Positions 37,884 to 46,560 are shown, counted from the first letter of the stretch. The stretch is DNA of 64,000 nucleotides from Achromobacter aegrifaciens (GCF_902859735.1 NZ_CADIJY010000007.1:1-64000); one strand, 5' to 3'. Notes: generated from the sequence alone by a model not told the origin. Numbers and translations: made by a program.

Positions 37884-38807
37884 ATGACCCGTCCCGCTTT
37901 CTATCCGACCTCCCAGGCTGCGCCTGGCGCCCCCGCTGGGCTATGGGAGGGGTACGGCTATGGTTTTCTGGGAGTGCTGGTCTTTTCCCTGACGCTGCCC
38001 ATGACGCGCCTGGCGGTCGGCGAGCTGGCGCCGCTGCTGGTGGGACTGGGCCGCGCGCTGCTGGCGGCCGTGCCGGCGATTGCCGTGCTCTGGCTGACGC
38101 GCGCCCGCCGGCCCAACCGCGAGGAATGGCCCGGCGTGATCCTGGCCGCCCTGGGCATCGTGGTGGGCTGGCCGCTAGCGTCCTCGCTCGCCATGCAGAC
38201 CGTGCCCGCGTCGCAGGGCGCCGTCTTCAATGGGCTGCTGCCCCTGTCGACCGCGGCCTTTGCCGCGCTGCGCAGCGGGGAGCGCCCCTCGCCCGCCTTC
38301 TGGGCCTGGGCCGTGCTTGGCGCCGCGCTGGTGACGGCCTATGCGCTGCGCCAAGGCGAAGGCGCCCTGCAGACGGGCTATCTGTGGCTGCTGCTGGCCG
38401 TGTTGCTGGGCGGCATGGGCTATGCCGAAGGCGCGCGCGCTTCCCGCACGCTGGGCGGCGGGCGCACCATCTGCTGGGCCCTGGTGATCAGCGCCCCCGT
38501 GGTGGCCGCGCCAGTCGGCTGGATGGCGGCGCAGCAGGCCAGCTGGCCCAGCGCCCCGGTGATCTACGCCAGCGCCTATCTGGCGCTGGGATCGATGTTC
38601 CTGGGCTTTTTTGCCTGGTATCGCGGCCTGGCCGTGGGCGGCATCGCCCGGGTCGGCCAGGTGCAGTTGCTGCAACCGTTCCTGACGGTGGTGGCGGCCG
38701 CATTGTTGTTTGGCGAATCGGTGGAACCGGCGACGTATGTCTTCGCCGCTGCCGTGATCGCCGTCATCGCCGGCGGACGCCGCGCCATCGTCAGGACCAA
38801 AGAATGA
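37884..38807 (+). CDS. EamA-family (DMT) exporter
   Basis: A 307-residue ten-helix DMT protein. The start LWEGYGYGFLGVLVFSLTLPMTRLAVG is the first EamA repeat (fragments GFLGVLVFSLTLPMTRLA), and a second repeat covers about 175-300 with FFAWYRGLAVGGIARVGQVQL. The start at 37884 is uncertain: an ATG at 37800 is also in frame and there is no strong ribosome site at either. The stop overlaps the LysE-family gene (ATGA), so the two exporters are coupled and probably under the divergent MocR. Confidence 0.87.
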   Translation: MTRPAFYPTSQAAPGAPAGLWEGYGYGFLGVLVFSLTLPMTRLAVGELAPLLVGLGRALLAAVPAIAVLWLTRARRPNREEWPGVILAALGIVVGWPLASSLAMQTVPASQGAVFNGLLPLSTAAFAALRSGERPSPAFWAWAVLGAALVTAYALRQGEGALQTGYLWLLLAVLLGGMGYAEGARASRTLGGGRTICWALVISAPVVAAPVGWMAAQQASWPSAPVIYASAYLALGSMFLGFFAWYRGLAVGGIARVGQVQLLQPFLTVVAAALLFGESVEPATYVFAAAVIAVIAGGRRAIVRTKE

Positions 38808-39448
38808 ATCTGCTCCCCTCCAACTGGGCCGACGTGCCTCTGATGTCCCTGTCCTTGCTGGGCCCCCTGGCCATGTTCGCGCTGGTCAGCTCCATTACGC
38901 CCGGACCCAACAACGTAATGCTGGCCTCGTCCGGCCTGAATTTCGGCTTCCGCCGCAGCGTGCCGCATCTGCTGGGCGTGAACCTGGGCTTCACCTTCAT
39001 GATCTTCCTGGTGGGCATCGGACTGGGCTCGGTGTTCCAGCAGGTGCCGCAGTTGTACACCGTGCTGAAGTACGCGGGCGCGGCCTATCTGCTGTACCTG
39101 GCGTGGAAGATCGCGAATTCAGGTGAAATGGACGACGGCGAGACGCGCGGCAAGCCGTTCACCTTCCTGCAGGCCGCCGCCTTCCAGTGGGTCAACCCCA
39201 AGGCCTGGGTCATGGCCGTGGGCGTGATCGCCACCTACACGCCGCAGAACGGTTTCTTCGCCAATCTGGTCATCGCCACCGTAGTCTGCGGCATCGTCAA
39301 CCTGCCCAGCATCGGCATCTGGGTGACCTTCGGCACTGCGCTGCGCCGCGTGCTGCACAAGCCCTGGGCGATCCGCGCCTTCAATGTGGGCATGGCGCTG
39401 CTGCTGGTAGCGTCGCTGTATCCGGTGGCGCTGGAAATGCTGCACTGA
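38804..39448 (+). CDS. LysE/RhtB-family amino-acid exporter
   Basis: A 214-residue inner-membrane protein with about six helices. The family signature is visible as SSITPGPNNVMLASSGLNFG near residues 27-46, with the conserved GAAYLLYLAWKI near 90 and QWVNPKAWVM near 128. It probably exports an amino acid. Translation is coupled to the EamA gene upstream, and it ends eight bases before the convergent lrgB. Confidence 0.92.
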   Translation: MNLLPSNWADVPLMSLSLLGPLAMFALVSSITPGPNNVMLASSGLNFGFRRSVPHLLGVNLGFTFMIFLVGIGLGSVFQQVPQLYTVLKYAGAAYLLYLAWKIANSGEMDDGETRGKPFTFLQAAAFQWVNPKAWVMAVGVIATYTPQNGFFANLVIATVVCGIVNLPSIGIWVTFGTALRRVLHKPWAIRAFNVGMALLLVASLYPVALEMLH

Positions 39449-39456
39449 CACGGCCC

Positions 39457-40149
39457 TCAGGCCAGCAATCCCACAACCACGGCGGGCGTGACCAGCACAT
39501 TGAACAGGCCCGCCATCACCATCACCAGGCCCGCGACGGCGCCCTCATCGGCCGCCAGCTCGCGGGCCTTGGCCGTTCCGGCGCCATGCGCACCCATGCC
39601 GAACAACGCGCCGCGCGCCAGCGCCGAGCGCAGCGGCAGCCAGCGCCGCATCAACTGGCCCATGGCCGCGCCGAACACGCCCGTAACGATCACGAAGACG
39701 GCGGTCAGGTCCGGCACGCCGCCCACGTGCGACGACACGGCCACCGCGAACGGCGTGGCCACCGAACGCGGCAGCAGGCTCAGGCGCAGGTCCGGCGACA
39801 GGCCCAGCAAGCTGCCCAGCATCCAGGCGCTGGCGCCTGCGATCAGGCTGCCCACCGCCACGCCCGCCACCAGCACGGGCCAGTAGCGGCGGATCAGCGC
39901 GCGCTGTTCATACAAGGGCAGCGCGAAGGCGACGATGACCGGCCCCAGCATCGCCATCAGCCAGTGCGACCCCGCCATGTAGTCCCGGTAGCCGGTGTGC
40001 AGCGCAAGCGCAAGCGCCAGCAACAGCGCGGGCGCCACCACCAGGGTCGACGTGCACCAGTAGGCGTAGCGCCGGTAGAACAGGCGCGCGCAGACATAGG
40101 CCAGCACCGTCGCGGCGGGCCAGAACAACAAGTTGAAATCAGCTGGCAT
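39457..40149 (-). CDS. lrgB: LrgB/CidB-family membrane protein
   Basis: A 230-residue protein with about seven membrane segments, member of the LrgB/CidB group linked to control of murein hydrolase activity and to export of small carboxylates in some bacteria. Conserved segments are SLLPRSVATPFAVAVSSHVGG and GAHGAGTAKARE. It overlaps the end of lrgA by 11 bases. The operon is divergent from a CidR-like LysR. Confidence 0.9.
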   Translation of the reverse strand: MPADFNLLFWPAATVLAYVCARLFYRRYAYWCTSTLVVAPALLLALALALHTGYRDYMAGSHWLMAMLGPVIVAFALPLYEQRALIRRYWPVLVAGVAVGSLIAGASAWMLGSLLGLSPDLRLSLLPRSVATPFAVAVSSHVGGVPDLTAVFVIVTGVFGAAMGQLMRRWLPLRSALARGALFGMGAHGAGTAKARELAADEGAVAGLVMVMAGLFNVLVTPAVVVGLLA

Positions 40150-40543
40150 GGCGGTTCATCCAGCGGTAGCAGAGATCGATGGTCAAGGCCGTGCCCGTCA
40201 TCACCAGGGCCGTGCCCAGCAGGATGACGGCCAGCAGCTTCAGGCCCAGCACGCCCAGGAATTCGCGGTGGTCCAGCAGCGACATGACGGCCGGCACGAA
40301 GAACAGCAGCATCTCGCCCAGCAGCCAGCTGGCGCCGCGATGCACGTTGCGCACCCGCAGGCGGCGCGTGGCCAGCAGCAACAGCACCAGCGCCATGCCG
40401 ATGACGCCGCCCGGCACGGGCAGCCCCAGCAACTGGGCCAGCGCCTGACCCAGCAGGGAGAAGAGGACCAGCAGGCAGATTTGCAGCACGCGGCTGCGGC
40501 GCAGCTTGCTGCGTAGAAGAATGGCGAGACGTGGGCGAGACAT
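40139..40543 (-). CDS. lrgA: LrgA/CidA-family holin-like protein
   Basis: A 134-residue protein with four membrane segments and the family block GLPVPGGVIGMALVLLLL. I start at the ATG at 40541-40543 (MSRPRLAILL); an in-frame TTG at 40562-40564 would add seven residues. LrgA/CidA proteins are thought to form membrane pores. lrgB overlaps its 3' end, so translation is coupled. Confidence 0.88.
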   Translation of the reverse strand: MSRPRLAILLRSKLRRSRVLQICLLVLFSLLGQALAQLLGLPVPGGVIGMALVLLLLATRRLRVRNVHRGASWLLGEMLLFFVPAVMSLLDHREFLGVLGLKLLAVILLGTALVMTGTALTIDLCYRWMNRHAS

Positions 40544-40600
40544 GAGACGAAGTTCCTGCGGCAAGCAGATGTTTTACGCCTGCGCCGCCCATAGATAAAA

Positions 40601-40617
40601 TGAATTCGTTGAATTCA
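40601..40617. promoter_or_regulatory. TGAATTC repeats, candidate LysR operator
   Basis: TGAATTC at 40601-40607 is followed by the palindrome TGAATTCA at 40610-40617, between lrgA and the LysR gene and 24 bases before the LysR start. The position suits autoregulation with repression at the lysR promoter. Inferred from symmetry. Confidence 0.4.
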
Positions 40618-40640
40618 GGCCATTCCAATAAGGCATAAAC

Positions 40641-41528
40641 ATGGAACTGCGTCCCCTGCGCGCCTTGGTCGAAGTGGTCCGCCAGGGCGGTTTCTCCCAG
40701 GCCGCCAAGACCATCTTCGCGACCCAGCCCACCGTGAGCAAAGCCGTGCGGCAACTGGAAGACGAACTGGGCATGCCGTTGCTGGACCGCCACGCCCAGC
40801 CGCCGCGGCTGACCGCCGCCGGCGAAATCGTCTACCGCCGTGCCGTCGCCATGCTGGCGCAGCGCGACGATCTGCACGCCGAGCTGGACGAACTGAAGGG
40901 GCTCAAGCGCGGCGTGCTGCGCCTGGGCCTGCCGCCGCTGGGCAGCAGCACGCTGTTCGCACCCATGTTTGCGCGCTTTCGCAGCCGCTATCCGCAGATT
41001 GAAATCAGTCTGGTGGAACACGGCAGCCGCCGGCTGGAGGAAATGGTGATGGCCGGCGAGATCGAACTGGCCGCCTCGCTCAAACCGGTGCCCGACATCT
41101 TCGAATGGCAGCCCGTGGCGCGCGAGCCGCTGGTGGCGCTGATGCCGGCCGACCACCCCAAGGCGCATGCTGAAACCGTCGGGCTGAGCGACTTGCGGGA
41201 CACGCCTTTCATTCTGTTCGAGACGGGCTTCGCCCTGAACCGCATCATCCACGACGCCTGTCAGCGCGCCGGCTTCGCCCCTGCCGTTGCCGCGCGCAGC
41301 GGCCAGATCGATTTCATCGCGGCGCTGGTGGCGGCCGGCCTGGGGGTGGCCTTCCTGCCGCGCCTGAAGGCCCGCGAAGAGCTGCACGCCGGCGTGGCGC
41401 GGGTGCCGCTGCGCGATGCCGGCACGGACTGGGAGATGGTGCAGGTGTGGCGGCGCGGCGGTTACCTGTCGCATGCCGCCCAGGCCTGGCTGGCCCTGAC
41501 CCGCGAAGTCCATCCCGAAGTATGCTGA
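40641..41528 (+). CDS. LysR-family regulator, CidR-like
   Basis: A 295-residue LysR protein. The winged helix covers 1-60 (LRALVEVVRQGGFSQAAKTIFATQPTVSKAVRQLE) and the inducer domain about 88-290. In sequence and position it matches the CidR group, which activates cid/lrg genes in response to acetate or overflow metabolites. It is divergent from lrgAB with 97 bases between starts. The stop is 38 bases before the lipoprotein gene, which is probably a separate unit. Confidence 0.92.
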   Translation: MELRPLRALVEVVRQGGFSQAAKTIFATQPTVSKAVRQLEDELGMPLLDRHAQPPRLTAAGEIVYRRAVAMLAQRDDLHAELDELKGLKRGVLRLGLPPLGSSTLFAPMFARFRSRYPQIEISLVEHGSRRLEEMVMAGEIELAASLKPVPDIFEWQPVAREPLVALMPADHPKAHAETVGLSDLRDTPFILFETGFALNRIIHDACQRAGFAPAVAARSGQIDFIAALVAAGLGVAFLPRLKAREELHAGVARVPLRDAGTDWEMVQVWRRGGYLSHAAQAWLALTREVHPEVC

Positions 41529-41566
41529 TGCCGGAACCCAGCCGCCTCGCCCGGGTCACATAATCC

Positions 41567-42454
41567 ATGCCAGCCTTCCCCCGCCTCTCTCCCCGCCGCC
41601 TGTTCGCCGTTGCCCTCTTGGCCGGCGCCAGCGTCGTCGGCTGCACCCAGCTCGATTCCTGGCAGCGGCAGACCATTTTCTCCCCCCAGTCCGAACCGCA
41701 AACGTGGTGGCGCGAGCCCGCCGCCGGCACCCAGGTTTACGACCTGACGCTGGCCGGCGGCGACAAGGTGCGCGCCTGGTACTGGCAAAGTCCCCAAGCC
41801 GGCGCGCCCACCGTGCTGTACCTGCATGGCGCACGCTGGAACCTGAACGGCAGCGCCTTCCGCATCGACGGCTGGACGCGCATGGGCTATTCCGTGCTGG
41901 CTATCGACTACCGCGGCTTCGGCGCCTCGACCCCGCGCCTGCCGTCCGAGGAAAGCGCGCTGGAAGACGCAATGGCCGGGTTGAAGGAGCTGGCCCGCAT
42001 CCAGCCCGATCCGGCGCGCCGTTTCATCTACGGCCACAGCCTGGGCGGCGCGATCGCGATCGACCTGGCCGCGCGCCCCGAACAGCCGGCGTTCGCCGGC
42101 CTGATCGTGGAATCCAGCTTCACCAGCATCGGCGCGATGCTTGCCACGCTGCGCTGGGGCAAGGTGCCCGGCGCCAGCCTGCTGGTCACGCAGCCGTTCG
42201 CCTCGGTGGAAAAGCTTGCGCGCATGCACACGCCCATGCTGTTCATGCACGGCACCGCCGACCGCGTGGTGCCGCACACCATGAGCGACGAGCTCTACGC
42301 CGCCGCCAGCAACGTCGCGCCCGAGCTCAAGCGCCTGGTCAAGATCGAAGGCGCCTCGCATTCCGGCGCCTTCCGCAGCGGCGCGCAGTATGAAACCGCG
42401 GTGAAGACTTTCATGCAGGACGCGAGCCGCGCGTATCCGCGCAAGGCAGGCTGA
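41567..42454 (+). CDS. Lipoprotein alpha/beta hydrolase
   Basis: A 295-residue protein whose N-terminal hydrophobic stretch ends in a lipobox with C26 (ASVVGC), so it is probably anchored to a membrane after Lgt and signal peptidase II action. The hydrolase fold follows: oxyanion loop VLYLHGARWNLNG (about 83), nucleophile S158 in GHSLGG, a probable acid in MHGTADRVV and histidine in GASHSGAF. It looks like the BEM46/FrsA-type serine hydrolases. The substrate is unknown. Confidence 0.87.
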   Translation: MPAFPRLSPRRLFAVALLAGASVVGCTQLDSWQRQTIFSPQSEPQTWWREPAAGTQVYDLTLAGGDKVRAWYWQSPQAGAPTVLYLHGARWNLNGSAFRIDGWTRMGYSVLAIDYRGFGASTPRLPSEESALEDAMAGLKELARIQPDPARRFIYGHSLGGAIAIDLAARPEQPAFAGLIVESSFTSIGAMLATLRWGKVPGASLLVTQPFASVEKLARMHTPMLFMHGTADRVVPHTMSDELYAAASNVAPELKRLVKIEGASHSGAFRSGAQYETAVKTFMQDASRAYPRKAG

Positions 42455-42583
42455 CAGCCCTCCGCGTCGACGCGGCGGGCTCGGACTGCCTGCCCATGCC
42501 TCCTTAGCGCGCTTCCCTTTCGTGACCCGCCCCGCGGAAAGACACGCGCCGCGCTGGCCCCACGCCGAAAGCAATGCCCTCTT

Positions 42584-42623
42584 GGGAAATCCCCCCGGGT
42601 TGACCCGCTCCGGGAAATCCCCG
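42584..42623. promoter_or_regulatory. Three tandem GGG-N4-CCC dyads before the DapA/Liv operon
   Basis: GGGAAATCCC (42584-42593), CGGGTTGACCCG (42596-42607) and CGGGAAATCCCCG (42611-42623) follow one another with centres 13 and 15 bases apart. Clustered copies of the element seen singly upstream of other genes suggest a cooperative regulator binding site. Confidence 0.45.
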
Positions 42624-42629
42624 AATCAA

Positions 42630-42659
42630 AATATCTTCTAAATATATTTATCAGATATT
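42630..42659. promoter_or_regulatory. Nested AT-rich dyad, candidate GntR operator/promoter
   Basis: AATATCT (42630-42636) and AGATATT (42653-42659) are exact inverted copies, and between them lies the perfect palindrome TAAATATATTTA (42639-42650). The element is about 60 bases before the TTG start of the DapA-family gene. It may combine a promoter -10 region with the operator of the GntR regulator encoded at the end of the operon. Confidence 0.45.
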
Positions 42660-42719
42660 AGACTTTGCACCTGCTCGCCGCTCCGCCATTGAAGCGACGG
42701 CATCTTGAGGAGAAGCCAG

Positions 42720-43631
42720 TTGAGTAACGTGCATTGGCAGGGCGTCTTCCCTGCCGTAACGAGTAAGTTCCATGCCGACGAGACCCTCGACTTCGAGGCG
42801 ATGCGCAAGCACTTCGGCTTCCTGATCGACAACGGCGTACACGGCCTGGTCACTTGCGGTTCGCTGGGCGAAGCCAGCACCCTGACCCTGGAAGAAAAGC
42901 TGGAAGTGACGCGCTGCGCGGTGGAAGTCAGCGGCGGCCGCATTCCGGTCCTGGCCAACGTGTCCGAGACCAGTACCCGCGAAGCGCTGCGCTTCATCAA
43001 GGCCGCCGTGGAACTGGGCGTGGACGGCTTCATGCTGATGCCCTCGCTGATCTACGTGGCGGACTCGCGCGAAGCGATGCAGAGCATCCGCACGATGGCC
43101 GAGGCCGCGCAGAAGCCCTGCATGATCTACAACAACCCCGTCGCGTACCGCGTGGATCTCAAGCCCGAGCACATGGCCGAACTGGCCGACTGCAAGTGGC
43201 TGGTCGCCATCAAGGAAAGCAGCGACGACGTGCGCCGCCTGACCGACCTGCGCAACGCGCTAGGCACGCGCTATCAGCTGTTCATCGGCGTGGACGACCT
43301 GTCGTTCGAGGCGCTGGCGCTGGGCGCGGACGGCCTGCTCGCCGGGCTGGTCACCGCCTTCCCGCGCGAAACCGTGGCCCTGTACGACCTGATGAAGGCC
43401 GGCAAGTGGCAGGAAGCGCTGGCGCTGTACCAGTGGTTCACGCCGCTGTTGCACCTGGATGTCTCGACCAAGCTGGTGCAGAACATCAAGCTGGCCGAGA
43501 CCCTGGCCGGCGTGGGCAATGAGCACGTGCGCCGCCCGCGCCTGCCGCTGGCCGGCGCCGAACGCGAACGCTGCGCCGCCATCATCCAGGCCTCTCTGGC
43601 CAAGCGCCCCGCGCAGTACCAGTCGAAGTAA
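42720..43631 (+). CDS. Dihydrodipicolinate synthase-family aldolase
   Basis: A 303-residue (beta/alpha)8 aldolase of the DapA/NanA family with the Schiff-base lysine K165 (LVAIKESS) and the tyrosine Y137 (MIYNNP). The usual GTTGE loop is GSLGEAS (47-53). I place the start at a TTG (42720) because a GAGGAGA site sits six bases before it. It heads a Liv-type importer operon with a GntR regulator, so it is a catabolic enzyme for the imported compound rather than the lysine-pathway DapA. Candidates include keto-deoxy sugar acids and hydroxyproline intermediates. Confidence 0.88.
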   Translation: MSNVHWQGVFPAVTSKFHADETLDFEAMRKHFGFLIDNGVHGLVTCGSLGEASTLTLEEKLEVTRCAVEVSGGRIPVLANVSETSTREALRFIKAAVELGVDGFMLMPSLIYVADSREAMQSIRTMAEAAQKPCMIYNNPVAYRVDLKPEHMAELADCKWLVAIKESSDDVRRLTDLRNALGTRYQLFIGVDDLSFEALALGADGLLAGLVTAFPRETVALYDLMKAGKWQEALALYQWFTPLLHLDVSTKLVQNIKLAETLAGVGNEHVRRPRLPLAGAERERCAAIIQASLAKRPAQYQSK

Positions 43632-43660
43632 GGCCGGGCTCCGGAAGAAGCACGAACCTC

Positions 43661-43690
43661 CTGGCGCGTGGCGGGACCGCGACGCGCCAG
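43661..43690 (+). other. Intercistronic hairpin between DapA-family gene and livG
   Basis: CTGGCGCGT (43661-43669) and ACGCGCCAG (43682-43690) form a nine-base stem with a GC-rich loop and no T-run. It probably stabilises or processes the mRNA rather than ending it. Confidence 0.5.
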
Positions 43691-43720
43691 GGCCTGTCCC
43701 CAGCAAGCCCAACGGACATC

Positions 43721-44476
43721 ATGCAAAGCGACATCATTCTTCAGACACGGGGCCTGAGCAAGGAATTCCGCGGCTTCGTGGCCGTCAACAACGTCGACAT
43801 GAGCGTGCGCCGCGGCGCCATCCACGCGCTCATCGGCCCCAACGGCGCGGGCAAGACCACCTTCTTCAATCTGCTGACCAAGTTCCACATCCCGACGCGC
43901 GGCGAGATCCTGTACGACGGCGTGGACATCACGCAGGAACGCCCCGCGCAGACCGCGCGCCGCGGCATCGTGCGTTCGTTCCAGATTTCCGCCGTCTTTC
44001 CGCAGCTGTCGGTGCGCGAGAACGTGCGCGTGGCCCTGCAGCGCAAGCTGGGCGTGGACTATTGCTTCTGGCGGTCGGAACGCACGCTGGAAAGCCTGCA
44101 CCACCGCGTCGAGGAACTGCTGGATCAGGTCGGCCTGCGCACGCACCTGGACGTGGCCGCGGGCGACCTGCCCTATGGCCGCAAGCGCACGCTGGAAATC
44201 GCGACCACCCTGGCGCTCGAACCCGAGCTGCTGCTGCTGGACGAACCGACGCAAGGCATGGGCCACGAGGACGTGGACCGGGTCAAGCATCTGATCAAGC
44301 AGGTCAGCGCGGGCCGCACCATCCTCATGGTCGAACACAACATGAAAGTGGTGGCGGACATCTCCGACACCATCACCGTGCTGCAGCGGGGCGAGATCCT
44401 GGCCGAAGGCCCCTACGCGACCGTATCGGAAAACCCGGCGGTGCGCGAAGCCTACATGGGAGCCGAAGATGAATGA
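43721..44476 (+). CDS. livG: Branched-chain amino acid-type ABC transporter ATPase LivG
   Basis: A 251-residue ATPase with Walker A GPNGAGKTT (39-47), Q-loop near FQISAVFP, the modified signature LPYGRKR seen in LivG proteins in place of LSGGQ, Walker B LLLLDEPTQGM and switch histidine in MVEHNM. It pairs with LivF, LivH and LivM in a high-affinity importer of the HAAT family. Its end overlaps the livF start by eight bases. Confidence 0.94.
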   Translation: MQSDIILQTRGLSKEFRGFVAVNNVDMSVRRGAIHALIGPNGAGKTTFFNLLTKFHIPTRGEILYDGVDITQERPAQTARRGIVRSFQISAVFPQLSVRENVRVALQRKLGVDYCFWRSERTLESLHHRVEELLDQVGLRTHLDVAAGDLPYGRKRTLEIATTLALEPELLLLDEPTQGMGHEDVDRVKHLIKQVSAGRTILMVEHNMKVVADISDTITVLQRGEILAEGPYATVSENPAVREAYMGAEDE

Positions 44477-45188
44477 AGCCGCCGCAGCCTCCAGCATGCT
44501 GGAGATCCGCAACCTGCACGCCTGGTACGGCGAATCGCACATCCTGCACGGCATCGATCTGGACGTGAAGCCCGGCGAATGCGTGACCCTGCTGGGCAGG
44601 AACGGCGCGGGCCGCAGCTCCACGCTGAAGTCCATCCTGGGCCTGGTGGGCCGGCGCAGCGGCTCGATCAGGATCCAGGGCCAGGAGACCGTCGGCCTGC
44701 CGCCCCATAAGATCGCGCGCCGCGGCATCGGCTATTGCCCTGAAGAGCGCGGCATCTATGCATCCTTGACCGCCGAGGAAAACCTCATGCGGCTGCCCTC
44801 GGTAGGGCCGGACGGCATGTCGGTGGCAGAGATCTACGACATGTTCCCCAACCTGAAAGAACGCGCGCACAGCCCCGGCACGCGCCTGTCGGGCGGCGAA
44901 CAGCAGATGCTGGCGATGGCGCGCATCCTGCGCACCGGCGCCCGCCTGCTATTGCTGGATGAAATCACGGAAGGCCTGGCCCCCGTCATCGTGCAGTCCC
45001 TGGGCCGCGTGATCCGGCAATTGAAAGAGCGCGGCTACACCACCGTGCTGGTCGAGCAGAACTTCCGCTTTGCCCAGCACCTGGCCGACCGCCATTACGT
45101 CATCGAGCACGGCCAGGTGGTGGCGGTGATAGACCGCGCCGAAGTCCAGCAATCGCAGGACAGGTTGAACGCCCTGCTCGGCATTTGA
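44469..45188 (+). CDS. livF: Branched-chain amino acid-type ABC transporter ATPase LivF
   Basis: A 239-residue ATPase with LSGGE (140-144) and Walker B LLLLDEITEGL (D164, E165) intact. The Walker A is GRNGAGRSS (43-51), with arginine R49 where the catalytic lysine should be; the codon is CGC. Similar LivF paralogues with GRNGxGR occur, as I recall, in other Burkholderiales, so it may be a subfamily trait rather than a mutation. The protein may bind ATP but hydrolyse it poorly, leaving LivG as the main motor. Confidence 0.93.
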   Translation: MNEAAAASSMLEIRNLHAWYGESHILHGIDLDVKPGECVTLLGRNGAGRSSTLKSILGLVGRRSGSIRIQGQETVGLPPHKIARRGIGYCPEERGIYASLTAEENLMRLPSVGPDGMSVAEIYDMFPNLKERAHSPGTRLSGGEQQMLAMARILRTGARLLLLDEITEGLAPVIVQSLGRVIRQLKERGYTTVLVEQNFRFAQHLADRHYVIEHGQVVAVIDRAEVQQSQDRLNALLGI

Positions 45189-45245
45189 GTTTTCCAGACG
45201 CATTCCTTCCGACCGCAGTCCCCTTCCTACACGGAGCGTAGTCAG

Positions 45246-46451
45246 ATGAAATTGAATCGAATCTCAGCAGCGCTGTTCGCCATCGGCATGATCGGCGCCG
45301 CCCAGGCCCAGACCAAGGTCAGCGATGACGTGGTCAAGATCGGCGTCCTGACCGACCTGTCCGGCGTCTATTCCGACCTGGCCGGCAACGGCTCCGTGAT
45401 CGCGGCCCGCATGGCCGCCGAGGAAATGGGCAACAAGGTGCTGGGCAAGCCGGTGGAAGTGGTTTCCGCCGACCACCAGAACAAGCCCGACGTCGCGGCC
45501 AACCTGGCCCGCGAATGGTTCGACCAGGGCAAGGTCGACATGATCACCGACTTCCCCACCGCGTCCACCGCGCTGGCGGTGATGGAAATCGCCAAGCAGA
45601 AGAACCGCGTGACCATGCCGTCGGCGGGCCTGTCCACCGCGATCCTGGGCGAAAAGTGCTCGCCGTTGAACGCCCAATGGACCACCAACACCTACGCCCT
45701 GGCCGCCGGCACCGCGCGCGCGCTGGTCAAGGAAGGCAAGAAGAGCTGGTACTTCATCACCGCCGACTACACCTTCGGCCACTCGCTCGAAAAGGACGGC
45801 ACCGAAGTCATCCAGGAGAACGGCGGCAATGTGGTGGGCGTGTCGCGCCATCCCTTTCCCGGCAACGACTTCTCTTCGTTCCTGCTGAAGGCGCAGGCCT
45901 CCAAGGCCGACGTGATCGCGCTGGCCAACGCCGGCAACGACACGGTCAACGCGGTCAAGCAGGCCAACGAGTTCGGCATCAACAAGAAGCAGATCGTGGC
46001 GCCGCTGCTCACCTACATCTCGGACGTGCACAGCATGGGCCTGGCCAAGGCGCAGGGCATGTACCTGACCGAAGCCTTCTATTGGGACTATGACGACGCT
46101 TCGCGCGCCTGGGCCCAGAAGTTCTTTGAAAAGGCCAAGAAGATGCCGACCGCCTCGCAGGCCGGCGTGTATTCGGCCACGCTGTCGTACCTGAAGGCGA
46201 TCGAAGCCGCCGGCACCGACGACGCACCCGCCGTGATGGCCAAGCTGCGCGAAATGACCATCAACGACGCCGTGATCCGCAACGGCAAGCTGCGCGCCGA
46301 CGGCGCGCTGGTGCACGACATGCTGCTGCTGCAGGTCAAGACGCCCAAGGAGTCCAAGGCGCCGTGGGACTACTACAACGTGAAGTCGGTGCTCAAGGGC
46401 GAGGACGTGTTCCCCAAGCCCCAGGCCGCGTGCTCGTTGAACAAGACCTGA
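45246..46451 (+). CDS. ABC transporter periplasmic substrate-binding protein (Leu/Ile/Val type)
   Basis: A 401-residue type I periplasmic binding protein. The signal peptide ends at GAAQAQ (about residue 22). The binding domain begins KIGVLTDLSGVYSDLAGNG, the family's canonical segment. It delivers the substrate to LivHM. The same operon carries a DapA-family enzyme, so the ligand could be an organic acid or amide rather than leucine. A strong hairpin follows the stop, common after binding-protein genes to raise their mRNA level. Confidence 0.93.
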   Translation: MKLNRISAALFAIGMIGAAQAQTKVSDDVVKIGVLTDLSGVYSDLAGNGSVIAARMAAEEMGNKVLGKPVEVVSADHQNKPDVAANLAREWFDQGKVDMITDFPTASTALAVMEIAKQKNRVTMPSAGLSTAILGEKCSPLNAQWTTNTYALAAGTARALVKEGKKSWYFITADYTFGHSLEKDGTEVIQENGGNVVGVSRHPFPGNDFSSFLLKAQASKADVIALANAGNDTVNAVKQANEFGINKKQIVAPLLTYISDVHSMGLAKAQGMYLTEAFYWDYDDASRAWAQKFFEKAKKMPTASQAGVYSATLSYLKAIEAAGTDDAPAVMAKLREMTINDAVIRNGKLRADGALVHDMLLLQVKTPKESKAPWDYYNVKSVLKGEDVFPKPQAACSLNKT

Positions 46452-46460
46452 TGCCGCCAC

Positions 46461-46485
46461 GCGCCGCACGCACAGCGTGCGGCGC
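46461..46485 (+). other. Intercistronic hairpin after the binding-protein gene
   Basis: A perfect eleven-base stem GCGCCGCACGC/GCGTGCGGCGC with a three-base loop, ten bases after the stop and without a T-run. Such hairpins protect upstream mRNA from 3' exonucleases and raise binding-protein levels. Confidence 0.7.
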
Positions 46486-46560
46486 CGGCTGCCATGGCCG
46501 CGGCGCACCGCCGCGCGCTTCCCGGAAATCGACGCGACACCTTTCCGCCCGCCGCCTACC

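Noticed and set aside
42720-43631. Lysine-pathway dapA
   Set aside because: The gene heads a Liv-type importer operon with a GntR regulator and has GSLGE in place of GTTGE, so a catabolic role is more likely.
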